In this document: positions 25,058 to 33,981 of the stretch, piece by piece
How the letters are laid out: each line of letters opens with the position of its first letter
How positions within the stretch are numbered: position 1 is the first letter of the stretch
Origin: Leptothrix sp. (in: b-proteobacteria)
GTDB lineage: Bacteria; Pseudomonadota; Gammaproteobacteria; Burkholderiales; Burkholderiaceae_C
Direction: 5' to 3'
DNA: 64,000 nt
Assembly (NCBI GenBank): GCA_013822685.1
Contig: PNKV01000005.1
Span: 1-64,000, forward strand
Notes under the pieces: model-generated
Database searches by the model: none
The model's input: only the letters and a program-made list of their open reading frames with translations
Told to the model about the DNA's origin: nothing
Made by a program: the position numbers and the translations under genes

Positions 25058-25662
25058 ATGCTATTCGAACTGCTTAAAGATGTCGTCAAGCTGATACTTC
25101 TGCTCATGAGTATCGATTTGCCGATTCGCGCTTGTGTGCGCGTCAAAGGCCCTGCTTGGGGCAGATCGCTGCAAATGCGCCGCGTGCAGATATTGTCGAC
25201 CCTGATCTCGGCCGCGGCTGCCATCAAGGTCACCGAGGACGTGCTCGGGCAAGACTCAGGACCGATCGACGAGGCGATTTTGTGGAACATTCACCACTGG
25301 GTTTCACCCAGATTGAAAGTCGCGTTCGAAGTCATAACAGTTACCGGACCGTTCGCGACGCTCTTCCAGTTGTGGGCATGACCGCATTTGCTTTGCTCTG
25401 GGTGAAGCGCTTCGCTGAGGCGCGGCTGCTGATCTCGACCGCCGCGAGTGCGTTGCTTTTGATCGTCCTCATCAAGGCCATCGTCGGCCGCGCTCGGCCC
25501 GGGCTCTGGGAACCCAGCCCTATTGGGGATCAAGCTTTCCCAGTGGCCACACGCTTGCAGTCACGGCCATCGGAATCGCATTGGCGCTCTGCATTGGTCG
25601 ACTACGAACACGGCTTCGCCGCGTGGCCCTTTGGCTCGCCACAATGGATAGCCCGCCACCTT
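25058..25662 (+). pseudogene. PAP2-family phosphatase, frameshifted remnant
   Basis: Three consecutive reading frames join into one PAP2 (type 2 phosphatidic acid phosphatase) protein. The first ends ..LKVAFEVITVTGP. The second contains GMTAFALLWVKRF and the catalytic KAIVGRARP motif (25475-25502). The third has SGHTLAVTAIGIALALCIGRL (quoted in part), the second PAP2 motif. The third motif with the final His is absent. At least two frameshifts and a C-terminal truncation make it a dead gene. Confidence 0.75.
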
Positions 25663-25850
25663 TACCTGCTTCGAATCAGGTTAACGATGTCGCCGACATC
25701 CGCGGGCTTAAGCACGACGCGGCGACCGAACCGCCTCGACAGATCATGAGCCAGAGCGGGGTCCTTCTCTGGCACCAGCACGATGACTGGGATGCCGCCC
25801 CGGAACGAGGAGTACATGAGCGAGACGTGCGCCCAGCATCGTGAACGAAT
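25662..25850 (-). pseudogene. Possible receiver-like fragment
   Basis: A short leftward frame ending IPVIVLVPEKDPALAHDLSRRFGRRVVLKPADVGDIVNLIRSR resembles the last third of a response-regulator receiver domain, with the conserved K-P pair. The phospho-acceptor half is missing. It is squeezed between the PAP2 remnant and nnrS. Weak assignment. Confidence 0.3.
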
Positions 25851-25881
25851 GCCTCTCTTTCGCCTCTGCTGCGTCGCAGGA

Positions 25882-27072
25882 TCAGCCGGTCCGTCCGTCA
25901 AGGCGCGGTCGGGACAACATCGGCCATGCGCGGATCGCGTGCAGCGAGAATCCGGCTGACCAAAGTGCCGAAGAGGCCAGCACTGCTGCCATGGTTTGCG
26001 TTGGCAACGCCAGAGGCAACAGGACGCGAATAAGCGCAGCCAGGAGGACGAGCACGAAACAGGCGATGTCGCAACGGTCCGCGACCAGAGGGCGACCGGT
26101 GTGGCCGCGCGCCGTGCGGATCATCATCCCCATGATAAGACCGCCTATTGCGCCGACCGTCAAAGCATGCGTGGCCAAGGATGGCGATATCCAGCCTGGT
26201 TCGCCAAAACAGCGAAGCGCCAGGTGTATGGGCACCCACAAGTAGGCGGCATGCAGGACCCAAACCAGAGGCACGTGCAGTGTTTTCCACGGTTGCCACA
26301 ATGACCATCGAATGGCGTGCGCGGCACAGGCCACGGCGGCGATGGCGACCAGCGGCGCGCCGCGAAGCTCGGCTGCATCGGCAACCACCAAGGCCAGCAA
26401 GGACGCAAGCGCCGTCTTCTCGATCCCTTCGTGCCTCTTGGCATGGGTACCTGGCACGCCGTTGTTGGTGAACATGGGAATGACGCGCCCGGCCATCACC
26501 GCAACGATGAAAAGAATGATGTCCAAGGCCACCTGTATCCCGAGCCACGTGGGCGCCTGGGCCCAACCCAGCCGGCTGGCATGGATGAACCCGGAGGCAA
26601 TCGACAGCAGGGCCAGCAAGCCGACGAAGAAGTAGTTGCGCTGGCTTCGTGCCTTGTATAGAGGTCGTGCAAGCGCGATGGCGGCAAGCAATGGAAAAGC
26701 CACGTTGGCGAGGGCTGCTGGGAACGCGTAGGGTGTTAGCACAAGCACGCGGGCAGCCACCCACAGGGTTGCGAGAGTGGCCAGTTTCCAACCTGTAGGC
26801 GTGGGCTGATTGGTCCAGTTGCGGCCAGCGGTGAACAGAAAACCCACGATGACCGCCAGAGTGAATCCAAAAATCATTTCATGGGCATGCCACAGAGGCC
26901 CTTGCAGATAGGCTTGCTCAAGCAGGCCGGAAAACTGCAAAGCCCACAGCGGGATGGACAAGGCTGCGAACACACTCGCCAGCAGGTAGAAAGGGCGGAA
27001 GCCCAGCGCGAACAAGGCGAAGCCCGGCTGCGGCGGACGGCGGCCATTGTTGTTTCTCAGTGGTATTGACAT
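25882..27072 (-). CDS. nnrS: NnrS family membrane protein
   Basis: A 396-aa integral membrane protein with about twelve hydrophobic segments, starting ALFALGFRPFYLLASVFAALS after a short polar N-terminus. Family signatures: GPLWHAHEMIFGF with the His-Glu pair, GRVIPMFTNNGVPG, and GMMIRTARGHTGRPL. NnrS is a heme- and copper-containing protein that protects cells from nitric-oxide stress and usually sits in denitrification clusters under NO- or oxygen-responsive regulators. ATG at 27072 is chosen by alignment of the family N-terminus; the ribosome binding site is weak. It is divergent from the hemerythrin gene with an FNR/DNR-like box between them. Confidence 0.93.
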   Translation of the reverse strand: MSIPLRNNNGRRPPQPGFALFALGFRPFYLLASVFAALSIPLWALQFSGLLEQAYLQGPLWHAHEMIFGFTLAVIVGFLFTAGRNWTNQPTPTGWKLATLATLWVAARVLVLTPYAFPAALANVAFPLLAAIALARPLYKARSQRNYFFVGLLALLSIASGFIHASRLGWAQAPTWLGIQVALDIILFIVAVMAGRVIPMFTNNGVPGTHAKRHEGIEKTALASLLALVVADAAELRGAPLVAIAAVACAAHAIRWSLWQPWKTLHVPLVWVLHAAYLWVPIHLALRCFGEPGWISPSLATHALTVGAIGGLIMGMMIRTARGHTGRPLVADRCDIACFVLVLLAALIRVLLPLALPTQTMAAVLASSALWSAGFSLHAIRAWPMLSRPRLDGRTG

Positions 27073-27170
27073 GATTTTTTCATATTGGGACGCAAGCATC
27101 CGGTGGTCAATGAGGCAAGTCAATTTGCATGCCGAAGTGCCGCGGAATCCTCCGGCCAAAAAGGTAAGGT

Positions 27171-27184
27171 TGATGTAGCGCAAA
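27171..27184. promoter_or_regulatory. FNR/DNR-like box
   Basis: TTGATGTAGCGCAA fits TTGAT-N4-ATCAA at 8 of 10 positions. It lies between nnrS and the hemerythrin gene, about 64 bases upstream of the hemerythrin start, which fits activation by an FNR/DNR-type regulator. No such regulator gene is in the window. Confidence 0.45.
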
Positions 27185-27240
27185 TCCAGCCTGCAGGCTC
27201 GGGGGGACACTGAGGCGTGCTTGCTGCGGAGGAGGTCATC

Positions 27241-27816
27241 ATGCATACCCTGTCAAGAAGCGCTTCCAGCCTGAATGAGCCCAACTTTGCTGAGGTGCCG
27301 TTCAAGACGCTCTCCGTATGTCATGCCGATATTGCGATGATGTTGGACGAGATGAATGAATTGGCCGACCTGCTTGGACGCGAACGCTTGAGCGGTGTCA
27401 TGATGGAGAAGGCAAGAGCGGCGCATCTCTTCTTCTCCGGACACGCGATCGAGCACCATCTCGATGAAGAGCGCCACGTTTTCCCAGCGTTGCTCGCGGC
27501 CGGCAAACCGGAATGGATCGGCATGGTGCGCAAGCTTCAACTGGATCATGCGCTGCTTGAAGCACGCTGGATGAAGCTCGGGCCGCTGCTCCACTTGCTG
27601 GCGCGAGGCTACTACTCGCAGCCAGAGCGTCTGCAAGACGAGTTGCGCATTTTCGTGGAGATCTATCGCCAGCACATGGCCTTGGAGGACTCCTTCGCAT
27701 ACCCGTGTGCACGCCAGCAGCTCAATGTCGAAGCGGTTTGCACGATGAACCGTGAGATGGCCCACCGTCGCGTCAAGGACGAAGCCGCCGACGATCAGGA
27801 CGACGGATGGGTTTGA
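27241..27816 (+). CDS. Hemerythrin-domain protein
   Basis: A 191-aa protein with a hemerythrin HHE fold (di-iron, binds O2 or NO, or delivers iron for repair). Expected ligands are visible in order: CHADI near residue 29, FSGHAIEHHLDEERHVFPAL (about 65-84) with the H..E/H..E pairs, KLQLDHALLEARW, and YRQHMALEDSFAYP. ATG at 27241 has a strong GGAGGAGG. Single-domain hemerythrins next to nnrS, nor or nap genes are linked to nitrosative stress. A shared FNR/DNR-like box with nnrS supports this. Confidence 0.9.
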   Translation: MHTLSRSASSLNEPNFAEVPFKTLSVCHADIAMMLDEMNELADLLGRERLSGVMMEKARAAHLFFSGHAIEHHLDEERHVFPALLAAGKPEWIGMVRKLQLDHALLEARWMKLGPLLHLLARGYYSQPERLQDELRIFVEIYRQHMALEDSFAYPCARQQLNVEAVCTMNREMAHRRVKDEAADDQDDGWV

Positions 27817-27826
27817 GCCGAGGCTT

Positions 27827-28933
27827 TCATCCCCCGATGTAGCTCATTTCCGCGCGTGGGGTACTTGCCGCTTGCAGGTGGTGCGCTCGCGCTTCTGAAT
27901 AGCGATCGCCTCTTTCCTGCCATAAGCGTGCGACGAATTTTCGCAGCGCTTCATCGTCGTCGCCACGCCTGACTCGCGCGCGTAGATCGTGGCTGTTCGC
28001 CCCGAACAGACAAGTGTGAAGTTGGCCGTCCGAAGAAAGGCGAAGCCGAGTGCAATCGCCACAGAAGGGCGATGTGATGCTGGCGATGATCCCGAAGCGC
28101 GCACCGGAGGCCCGGTCGATGAAGCGCATAGCGGTGTCGCCAGACTCTCGGGGCAGTGGCACAAGATCGAACCGTTGCCGCAACACGGCAAGAATCTCCT
28201 TTGCGGTCGTCACCTCATCCGTCCGCCATCCATTGGTTGAGCCCACATCCATGTACTCGATGAAGCGCAGTTCCATGCCGGCGCGGCTGAAGTATTCAGC
28301 CATTGGCAGTATCTGGCGGTCGTTATGGCCACGGCGCACCACCATGTTGACCTTGACCGGGCCCAGGCCTGCCGCGTGGGCCTGGTGTATGCCTTCGAGC
28401 ACCGTGTCCACTGGCGTTTCGGTGTCGCTCATGGTCCGAAAGACTTTGGGATCCAGCGCGTCCAGGCTCACGGTGACCCGGCGAAGTCCGGCGGCCTTCA
28501 ATGCCGCCGCGTGCCTCGCGAGCAGTGATCCGTTGGTCGTCATGGCGATGTCGAAGGGGGGGCCTTCATCTTGCTGCATTGCCGAAAGCATGCCGATCAG
28601 CTGCGGGAGGTCCTTGCGCATCAAGGGCTCACCGCCGGTGATGCGCAGCTTGCGCATACCGAGGCCTGCGAACAGACGGGCCAGGCGGGCCAGTTCTTCG
28701 AAGCTGAGCAGGGCGGCATGAGGCAGAAAAGCGTGCCCAGGGCCGAAGGCAGTGCGGGGCATGCAGTAGACGCAGCGGAAGTTGCATCGGTCTGTGACCG
28801 AAATGCGGAGATCCGTGAAAGGCCGCGCCAGCCGGTCGCGCAATGGATCGCCGGCCTGGTGGTCGGGCGGATGGTCGAGCAGTACCGAGCTTGCGGCGTA
28901 AGGACGCTCAATGTGGATAGGGAAGACTCGCAA
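27827..28933 (-). CDS. moaA: GTP 3',8-cyclase (molybdenum cofactor synthesis)
   Basis: A 368-aa radical SAM enzyme for the first step of molybdopterin synthesis. Seen: DLRISVTDRCNFRCVYCMP with the CxxxCxxC cluster, ITGGEPLMRKDL, FIEYMDVGSTNGW, the C-terminal cluster CGDCTRLRLSSDGQLHTCLFG, and the terminal YIGG (double glycine needed by MoaA). The start is taken as TTG at 28933, two bases after the ccmI stop, with AAGGA upstream; the longer open frame runs into ccmI. It is the last gene of the nap-ccm operon and would supply cofactor for NapA. The other moa/moe genes are not in the window. Confidence 0.94.
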   Translation of the reverse strand: MRVFPIHIERPYAASSVLLDHPPDHQAGDPLRDRLARPFTDLRISVTDRCNFRCVYCMPRTAFGPGHAFLPHAALLSFEELARLARLFAGLGMRKLRITGGEPLMRKDLPQLIGMLSAMQQDEGPPFDIAMTTNGSLLARHAAALKAAGLRRVTVSLDALDPKVFRTMSDTETPVDTVLEGIHQAHAAGLGPVKVNMVVRRGHNDRQILPMAEYFSRAGMELRFIEYMDVGSTNGWRTDEVTTAKEILAVLRQRFDLVPLPRESGDTAMRFIDRASGARFGIIASITSPFCGDCTRLRLSSDGQLHTCLFGANSHDLRARVRRGDDDEALRKFVARLWQERGDRYSEARAHHLQAASTPRAEMSYIGG

Positions 28934-28935
28934 TG

Positions 28936-29667
28936 TCAGTCCTTGATGGCCGGGCGAGTAGCCTTTGTCAACTGCTGCTGTGATGTGCGGGGGGCGCTGT
29001 CCTTGATGCGCGCGATGCCTTGCCGCGCCAGTTCCGTACCTTCCGAGCCGGGTTCGGAAAGGGCGGCAAGCTTTTCCCAGTGGAACCGGGCCTCGTCGAA
29101 GCGGCCCGCACGGTAGGCCGCCATGGCCGCCAGGGCGCGGCCCTTGAGGTGCTGCGGATCTGCTCGGAGAGCCTGCACGATCCACTGCATGGGCTCGCCC
29201 TCAAGCTTGCCGCCCTGCGCGCTGGCCAGGACGTCGGCCAGATCGGCCATCAGTTGGGGATCATCCGGGGCCAGTCTGAGCGCCTGCCGATAGGCGGCGG
29301 CAGACTTGCGCCACTTTTCCATGGCCTGGTAGGAACGGGCCAGCACGAACCAGGCTTCGAGGTCGTCGGGGGCATCTTGCAGTTTGCGCGCCAGGCGTTC
29401 GGTTGCCTGGGTCATGTCGCCACTGTTCATGCGATGCACAGCTGCAACTGGCTCAATCAGCAGGGTACGCGGTGCGCCCAGCAGCGCGTAAAGCGAGGTG
29501 GCAAGCATGGGAATGACGAGCGCGGCAACGGTGGCCATGCGGCGGCCTCCCGTGTCCGGCGCAGCTGCCATCGTCTTCTCGCCGAGCATGGGGCGGCAGA
29601 GGGTGAGGGCGACGAGCAGCGTGGCGACGCCCGCCAAAGCCACGAAGACCGCGAGGGACGTGTTCAT
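28936..29667 (-). CDS. ccmI: Cytochrome c biogenesis protein CcmI (CycH)
   Basis: A 243-aa protein with two N-terminal membrane segments (LAVFVALAGVATLLVALTL; MATVAALVIPMLATSLYALLG) and a periplasmic TPR domain (about 85-220, e.g. LEAWFVLARSYQAMEKWRKSAAAYRQAL in part). CcmI presents apocytochrome c to the CcmF/CcmH heme lyase. It overlaps ccmH by four bases. The N-terminal part is short compared with enterobacterial CcmI, but typical of a compact betaproteobacterial form. Confidence 0.88.
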   Translation of the reverse strand: MNTSLAVFVALAGVATLLVALTLCRPMLGEKTMAAAPDTGGRRMATVAALVIPMLATSLYALLGAPRTLLIEPVAAVHRMNSGDMTQATERLARKLQDAPDDLEAWFVLARSYQAMEKWRKSAAAYRQALRLAPDDPQLMADLADVLASAQGGKLEGEPMQWIVQALRADPQHLKGRALAAMAAYRAGRFDEARFHWEKLAALSEPGSEGTELARQGIARIKDSAPRTSQQQLTKATRPAIKD

Positions 29668-30083
29668 TCATTGACCTCGGTGACTGTGGGATTCGCGGGG
29701 CCCAGGGTTTGGCGCCCCGCAGGTTCGCGACGTCGCGTCATGTACCAAGCCAGCCATCCTGCGCCCATCGTCAGCAAGGCAAAAGGACCAACCCAGAGCA
29801 CCGTGGTATCGGCGCGCAGGGGCGGCTGGTACAGCACGAAGTCGCCATAGCGTCGCACCATGAAGTCGCGGATGTCGGCGTCGCTGCGGCCCTGCGCGAT
29901 TTGTTTGCGGATCTCTTCCTTGAGGTCACGCGCGAGATCCGCGTTGGAATCCGCGAGCGTCTGGTTTTGGCAGACCGGGCAGCGCAACTCGCTGGCCAAG
30001 GCATGAAGCCGATCGGGTGGCGCGGCGGCAGCCAGATCGGCCAGGAGCACAAGCGCTGGCAAGACATGATGTGGCTTCATCAT
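29664..30083 (-). CDS. ccmH: Cytochrome c biogenesis protein CcmH
   Basis: A 139-aa protein with a signal or anchor segment, the redox motif LRCPVCQNQ at about 33-41, and a C-terminal membrane helix (TTVLWVGPFALLTMGAGWLAWYM). It keeps apocytochrome cysteines reduced for heme attachment. Overlaps ccmG by four bases. Confidence 0.95.
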   Translation of the reverse strand: MMKPHHVLPALVLLADLAAAAPPDRLHALASELRCPVCQNQTLADSNADLARDLKEEIRKQIAQGRSDADIRDFMVRRYGDFVLYQPPLRADTTVLWVGPFALLTMGAGWLAWYMTRRREPAGRQTLGPANPTVTEVNE

Positions 30084-30616
30084 CCTCTGAGCTCCTTCAG
30101 AAGAGGCAGCACATGGCGATCCAACTGCTCTTGCGTCAAGGGGCCCGCATGGCGGTAGCGTACCCTGCCTTGGCCATCGATGACGAAGGTTTCAGGCAGG
30201 CCGTATACGCCGAAGTCCATGCCGATGCGACCGTCCGGGTCGGAGAGCGAGGCGCGATAGGGATCACCAAGCCGAGCCAGCCAAGCCTGGGCGGGCCCGA
30301 TGCCATCCTTGTAGTTGAGGCCATAGACGGGAACGGGGCCGGTTGCCAGCTTCTTGACCAACTCGTGCTCCTGCTGGCATGCGCCGCACCAGGAGGCCCA
30401 GACATTCAGCACCCAAGGCTGCCCCAGCAAGTCACCGGAAGCGATGCGCTCGTCCAGCTTGCCCAAGCGCGCGGCAGTGAAGGACGGGACGGGCCGGTCG
30501 AGCAGGGGCGATGGCAGATGCCGCGGATCTTTGCGCAAGGCGGCCGCGAACATAAGCACCAGGCACAACACGAGTGCCAGAGGCAGCAGCGACCAGATGC
30601 GGGTGCGGGCCTTCAT
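30080..30616 (-). CDS. ccmG: Thiol:disulfide interchange protein CcmG/DsbE
   Basis: A 178-aa membrane-anchored thioredoxin-fold protein. N-terminal helix (IWSLLPLALVLCLVLMFAAAL), active site NVWASWCGACQQEH and the family motif YGLPETFVIDGQGRV. Its redox pair is CGAC rather than the frequent CPTC/CxPC of other CcmG proteins, which could shift its redox potential. It reduces CcmH or apocytochromes. Four-base overlaps link it to ccmF and ccmH. Confidence 0.95.
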   Translation of the reverse strand: MKARTRIWSLLPLALVLCLVLMFAAALRKDPRHLPSPLLDRPVPSFTAARLGKLDERIASGDLLGQPWVLNVWASWCGACQQEHELVKKLATGPVPVYGLNYKDGIGPAQAWLARLGDPYRASLSDPDGRIGMDFGVYGLPETFVIDGQGRVRYRHAGPLTQEQLDRHVLPLLKELRG

Positions 30617-32577
30617 GGCGCGGCCTCGGTCAATGCAGGCACTGCAGCGGATGCGGGCATGATGTCCGGCACGTCAAGAGCATGCGGAGCAGGCTTGGGA
30701 AGCCGTCGCCAGGCCGCCAGCACCCCGCCTGCGCTCATCATGAGAAAGCCAATCCATACCCAGACCATCATCGGCTTGAACTGCAGGCGCATGGCCCATG
30801 TGGTGGGGCCGAGCGATTGGCCCATCGCCACATACACGTCGCGCCGCCAGGAGGTGTCGATGTCGGGCGCGGCCACGGTCATCTCCTGCGTGGTGTAGTT
30901 GCGGCTTTCAGGGTGCAGCGAGGCGATCGGCTTGCCTTCATCGAGCACGACGACCGTGGCGCGAACACCTGAGTGGTTGCCGGCCTCGAAGGCTTCCAAT
31001 GCTTCGAGGCGGAGTTGATAGGGGCCGACCTGTGCAGTCTGGCCGACCGACATGGGCGCCTCTCTTTCCACCTCCTGGGACTTCAGCGTTGTGAGTGCCA
31101 GGATGAACACGCCTACGCCCAAGTGCGCGCAAACCATGCCCCAGGCGGCAATGCCCCGGGGCATGCTCCGCTGCCAAAGCGGCTGCAATGCCGTGAACAC
31201 GGCCCAGACCCCCAGCAGCATGCCCCACGCGAACATCGCTTGGCCGTGACCCAGCCACAAGGCGACAGCGGCCGCGAGGATGCTCGCCAACAGCGCCCAT
31301 CTGAGCCGCAGCGCAAGGGAGGGAAGGGCCATGGCTTTCCATTTCCCAAGGGGCGCCAGGCCCATCAGCATCACCGCAGGCGCCAGCAGGGGGCCCAGGA
31401 CCGCCTCGAAATAAGGCGGGCCGACGGAGATCTTGGCCAGGCCGAACGCGTCCAGCGCCATCGGGTACAAGGTCGCCAGCAGCACGGTCGCGGCGGCCAC
31501 GGAGAAGATCAAGGCGTTGCACAGCAGCAGGGACTCCCGCGACAGCGCGGCGAAGGTCCAGGGCTGACCGAAGCGGCCGGCGCGCATGGCGAACAGCCAC
31601 AGCGAACCTCCCAGAGAAAGGCCGATCAAGGCCAGGATGAAGATGCCGCGCTCCGGGTCGGTGGCGAAGGCGTGAACCGAGGTGATGGCGCCGGATCTCA
31701 CAATGAAGGTGCCAATGAGACTGAGCCCAAATGCAGCGATGCACAACAGCAGCACGGCGAGCTTGAACATGCCCGTGCGTGCCGAGGCGGCCACGACATG
31801 CAGCAGGGCCAGGCCCACCAGCCATGGCAGAAGTGAGGCGTTCTCGACAGGATCCCAGAACCACCACCCGCCCCAACCCAGCACGCGGTACGCCCAACTG
31901 CTGCCCAGCACGATGCCCAGGCCCAATGCCGCCCAGGCATACAGAATCCAGGGACGCAACCACGCAAGCCAGTTCTTGTCGAGGCTTCCCAGCCACATCG
32001 CCGCGACCGCGAAGGCGAAGGGCACGGCAAATCCCACGTAGCCGAAGTACAGCGCTGGCGGGTGAAAGGCCATCCCCGGGTCCTGCAGGAGCGCGTTCAG
32101 GTCAGATCCGTCCAGGGGGGCAGGCAAAAGGCGCGCGAAAGGGTTGGAGCTGAGCAAGACGAACAGCAAGAGGCTGGCCGTGATCCCGCCCAACACCGAC
32201 ATCATGCGAAGGCCCAGTTCCACAGGCAGGCCCCGTATGCGCCATGCCACCCCACCCATCCATGCGGCCAGGGTGGTCACCCACAAGAGCATCGACCCTT
32301 CATGGCTCCCCCACAGGGCGGCCAGTCGATAGCCTGGCGCCAGCGTCGAATGGCTGTGAGACGCCACATAGCGCACGGAGAAATCATTGACAAGGAAACA
32401 CCACATCAGCGCGGCACATGCAAGCAGGCTCAGACCCAGAACCCAGGCAGACCCACGCTGCTGGACACGAAGCGCGGCGTCTTGACCCGTGATTCGCTCG
32501 GCCATGGGCAGCATCGCCATGGCAAGCGATGCGCACAGCGCCAGGATCAAGGCGAAGTGACCGAGTTCCGCGATCAT
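30613..32577 (-). CDS. ccmF: Heme lyase subunit CcmF
   Basis: A 654-aa polytopic membrane protein of the heme lyase. Start ATG 32577 overlaps the ccmE stop. Seen: MIAELGHFALILAL, LWGSHEGSMLLWV, the WWD-domain GGWWFWDPVENASLLPWL, conserved periplasmic histidines (SHSHSTLAP, GMAFHPPALYFGY) and a periplasmic C-terminal beta domain before the last helix. It attaches heme to apocytochrome c. Length is as expected. Confidence 0.97.
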   Translation of the reverse strand: MIAELGHFALILALCASLAMAMLPMAERITGQDAALRVQQRGSAWVLGLSLLACAALMWCFLVNDFSVRYVASHSHSTLAPGYRLAALWGSHEGSMLLWVTTLAAWMGGVAWRIRGLPVELGLRMMSVLGGITASLLLFVLLSSNPFARLLPAPLDGSDLNALLQDPGMAFHPPALYFGYVGFAVPFAFAVAAMWLGSLDKNWLAWLRPWILYAWAALGLGIVLGSSWAYRVLGWGGWWFWDPVENASLLPWLVGLALLHVVAASARTGMFKLAVLLLCIAAFGLSLIGTFIVRSGAITSVHAFATDPERGIFILALIGLSLGGSLWLFAMRAGRFGQPWTFAALSRESLLLCNALIFSVAAATVLLATLYPMALDAFGLAKISVGPPYFEAVLGPLLAPAVMLMGLAPLGKWKAMALPSLALRLRWALLASILAAAVALWLGHGQAMFAWGMLLGVWAVFTALQPLWQRSMPRGIAAWGMVCAHLGVGVFILALTTLKSQEVEREAPMSVGQTAQVGPYQLRLEALEAFEAGNHSGVRATVVVLDEGKPIASLHPESRNYTTQEMTVAAPDIDTSWRRDVYVAMGQSLGPTTWAMRLQFKPMMVWVWIGFLMMSAGGVLAAWRRLPKPAPHALDVPDIMPASAAVPALTEAAP

Positions 32578-33023
32578 GGATTGCCCGCGAGCCACGCAGG
32601 CCGAGAGGCGGCGCGACCATTTTTGTTGGCCGGTGGCTGGTAGGTCTCGTCATGCTTGGCGAGGATCTGGTCGGCGCGGAACACGCCTTGGCCGTCGAGG
32701 CGCCCGGATGCCACCACGCCTTTGTTCTCACCGAAGAGATCGGGCAGGAGGCCTTCGTAGATCACGGGGACACGGCGCCGTTCATCGACGACGACAAAGC
32801 GCACTGCGAGCGTGTCGGTTCGTTTGTGCAGGGATCCAGCTTCCACCTTGCCGCCCATGCGGAAGTGCTTGCCGGGCTGAACGCCATGCGCATGCACCTG
32901 AGAAGGCGTGTAGAAAAACGTGAGGTTGTCTCGCAAGGCCAGCAAGACCAGCGACGCGGCCAGAACCAGAAAGCCGGCCACGAAAGCCAGGCGCAGCAAC
33001 CTTTGGCGACCAGAGCGGTTCAT
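32574..33023 (-). CDS. ccmE: Heme chaperone CcmE
   Basis: A 149-aa protein with one N-terminal helix and an OB-fold domain. The covalent heme-binding region LAKHDETYQPP (His at about 123, Tyr at 127) is intact. Overlaps ccmD and ccmF by four bases each. Confidence 0.96.
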   Translation of the reverse strand: MNRSGRQRLLRLAFVAGFLVLAASLVLLALRDNLTFFYTPSQVHAHGVQPGKHFRMGGKVEAGSLHKRTDTLAVRFVVVDERRRVPVIYEGLLPDLFGENKGVVASGRLDGQGVFRADQILAKHDETYQPPANKNGRAASRPAWLAGNP

Positions 33024-33220
33024 GCGGGCTCCTTTTCATGTGCCGCATGTGCCGCATGTGCCACTTGAGCCACTTGGCCGTGCATGAGGCGGTTGGCGCG
33101 GCGACGGGTCCACAGAGCCATGGCCTCCGCTGCAACCAGTGCGAGAGCCATGCCATAGCTGCCCCACACATAGGCCCCGTGCCCGTCCATGTGCCACAGC
33201 AGTTGCCAGTCGATCGTCAT
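33020..33220 (-). CDS. ccmD: Heme exporter subunit CcmD
   Basis: A 66-aa single-pass membrane protein (MTIDWQLLWHMDGHGAYVWGSYGMALALVAAEAMALW in part) with a basic cytoplasmic tail that contains an alanine-histidine-rich repeat (AHAAHAAH). It releases holo-CcmE from CcmABC. Start ATG 33220 overlaps the ccmC stop; the longer frame upstream is not used. Confidence 0.88.
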   Translation of the reverse strand: MTIDWQLLWHMDGHGAYVWGSYGMALALVAAEAMALWTRRRANRLMHGQVAQVAHAAHAAHEKEPA

Positions 33221-33981
33221 GATGTCTGGATCCTTTGTGAAACGCCCGCACGCGCTGTGCGGTTCGGATGCATCCACGTCCGCCCGGCTTCGCACTCTTC
33301 CATCAGCGCCATCGCCCGAACCAGGGAGACGGCAATCGCATGGCACCAACAGGCCAAGGTCATGGCGAGCAAGCCGGCCAGCATCACAGGCGCCATGCGC
33401 ACACCGCCCGACACGGAAAGGCTGGCGCCTTGATGCAAGGTGTTCCACCACACGACCGAGAAGTAGATGACGGGCAGGTTGACCACGCCCACGATGGCCA
33501 GCAAGGCCGATGCGCGCTCGCCCCGTTCGGGGTCATCGAATGCGCCGCGCAACGCAATGAAACCAAGATAGAGGCACAGGAGCACCACCTGCGAGGTCAG
33601 CCGCGCGTCCCACGCCCACCAGGTTCCCCAGGTCGGCTTGCCCCAAACCGCGCCACTGACCAGGGCGATCACGCCATAGAGCAGGCCGGTTGGGGCCAGG
33701 GCCTTGGCCATCAGGCTCGACAGCCGGGTTCGCAAAACGAATCCCAGGCCGGCGTACACCGCCATGATGAAGTAGATGAACATCGACATCCATGCTGCGG
33801 GAACGTGCAGGAACATGATGCGATAGACCTCGCCCTGTTGCGCATCCGTCGGCGCGGCGAAGAAGGCGATGCCCAGGCCGATCAGGCAAAACACGAGCGC
33901 CGCGATGGCGAACACAGGCCACATGCGGCCGGCGAGCGGGTGGAAGACCGCAGGAGAGGCGTAACGCCAGATGCGGATCAT
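33217..33981 (-). CDS. ccmC: Heme exporter subunit CcmC
   Basis: A 254-aa membrane protein with six helices. It has the WWD motif KPTWGTWWAWDARLTSQVVL and conserved heme-ligand histidines (FLHVPAAWMS; VVWWNTLHQGAS). It loads heme onto CcmE. Start ATG 33981 overlaps the ccmB stop (ATGA). Confidence 0.96.
   Translation of the reverse strand: MIRIWRYASPAVFHPLAGRMWPVFAIAALVFCLIGLGIAFFAAPTDAQQGEVYRIMFLHVPAAWMSMFIYFIMAVYAGLGFVLRTRLSSLMAKALAPTGLLYGVIALVSGAVWGKPTWGTWWAWDARLTSQVVLLCLYLGFIALRGAFDDPERGERASALLAIVGVVNLPVIYFSVVWWNTLHQGASLSVSGGVRMAPVMLAGLLAMTLACWCHAIAVSLVRAMALMEECEAGRTWMHPNRTARAGVSQRIQTS

Noticed and set aside
28934..29185. Longer N-terminus for moaA
   Set aside because: It overlaps the ccmI coding region and has no family similarity; TTG 28933 has a good ribosome binding site.
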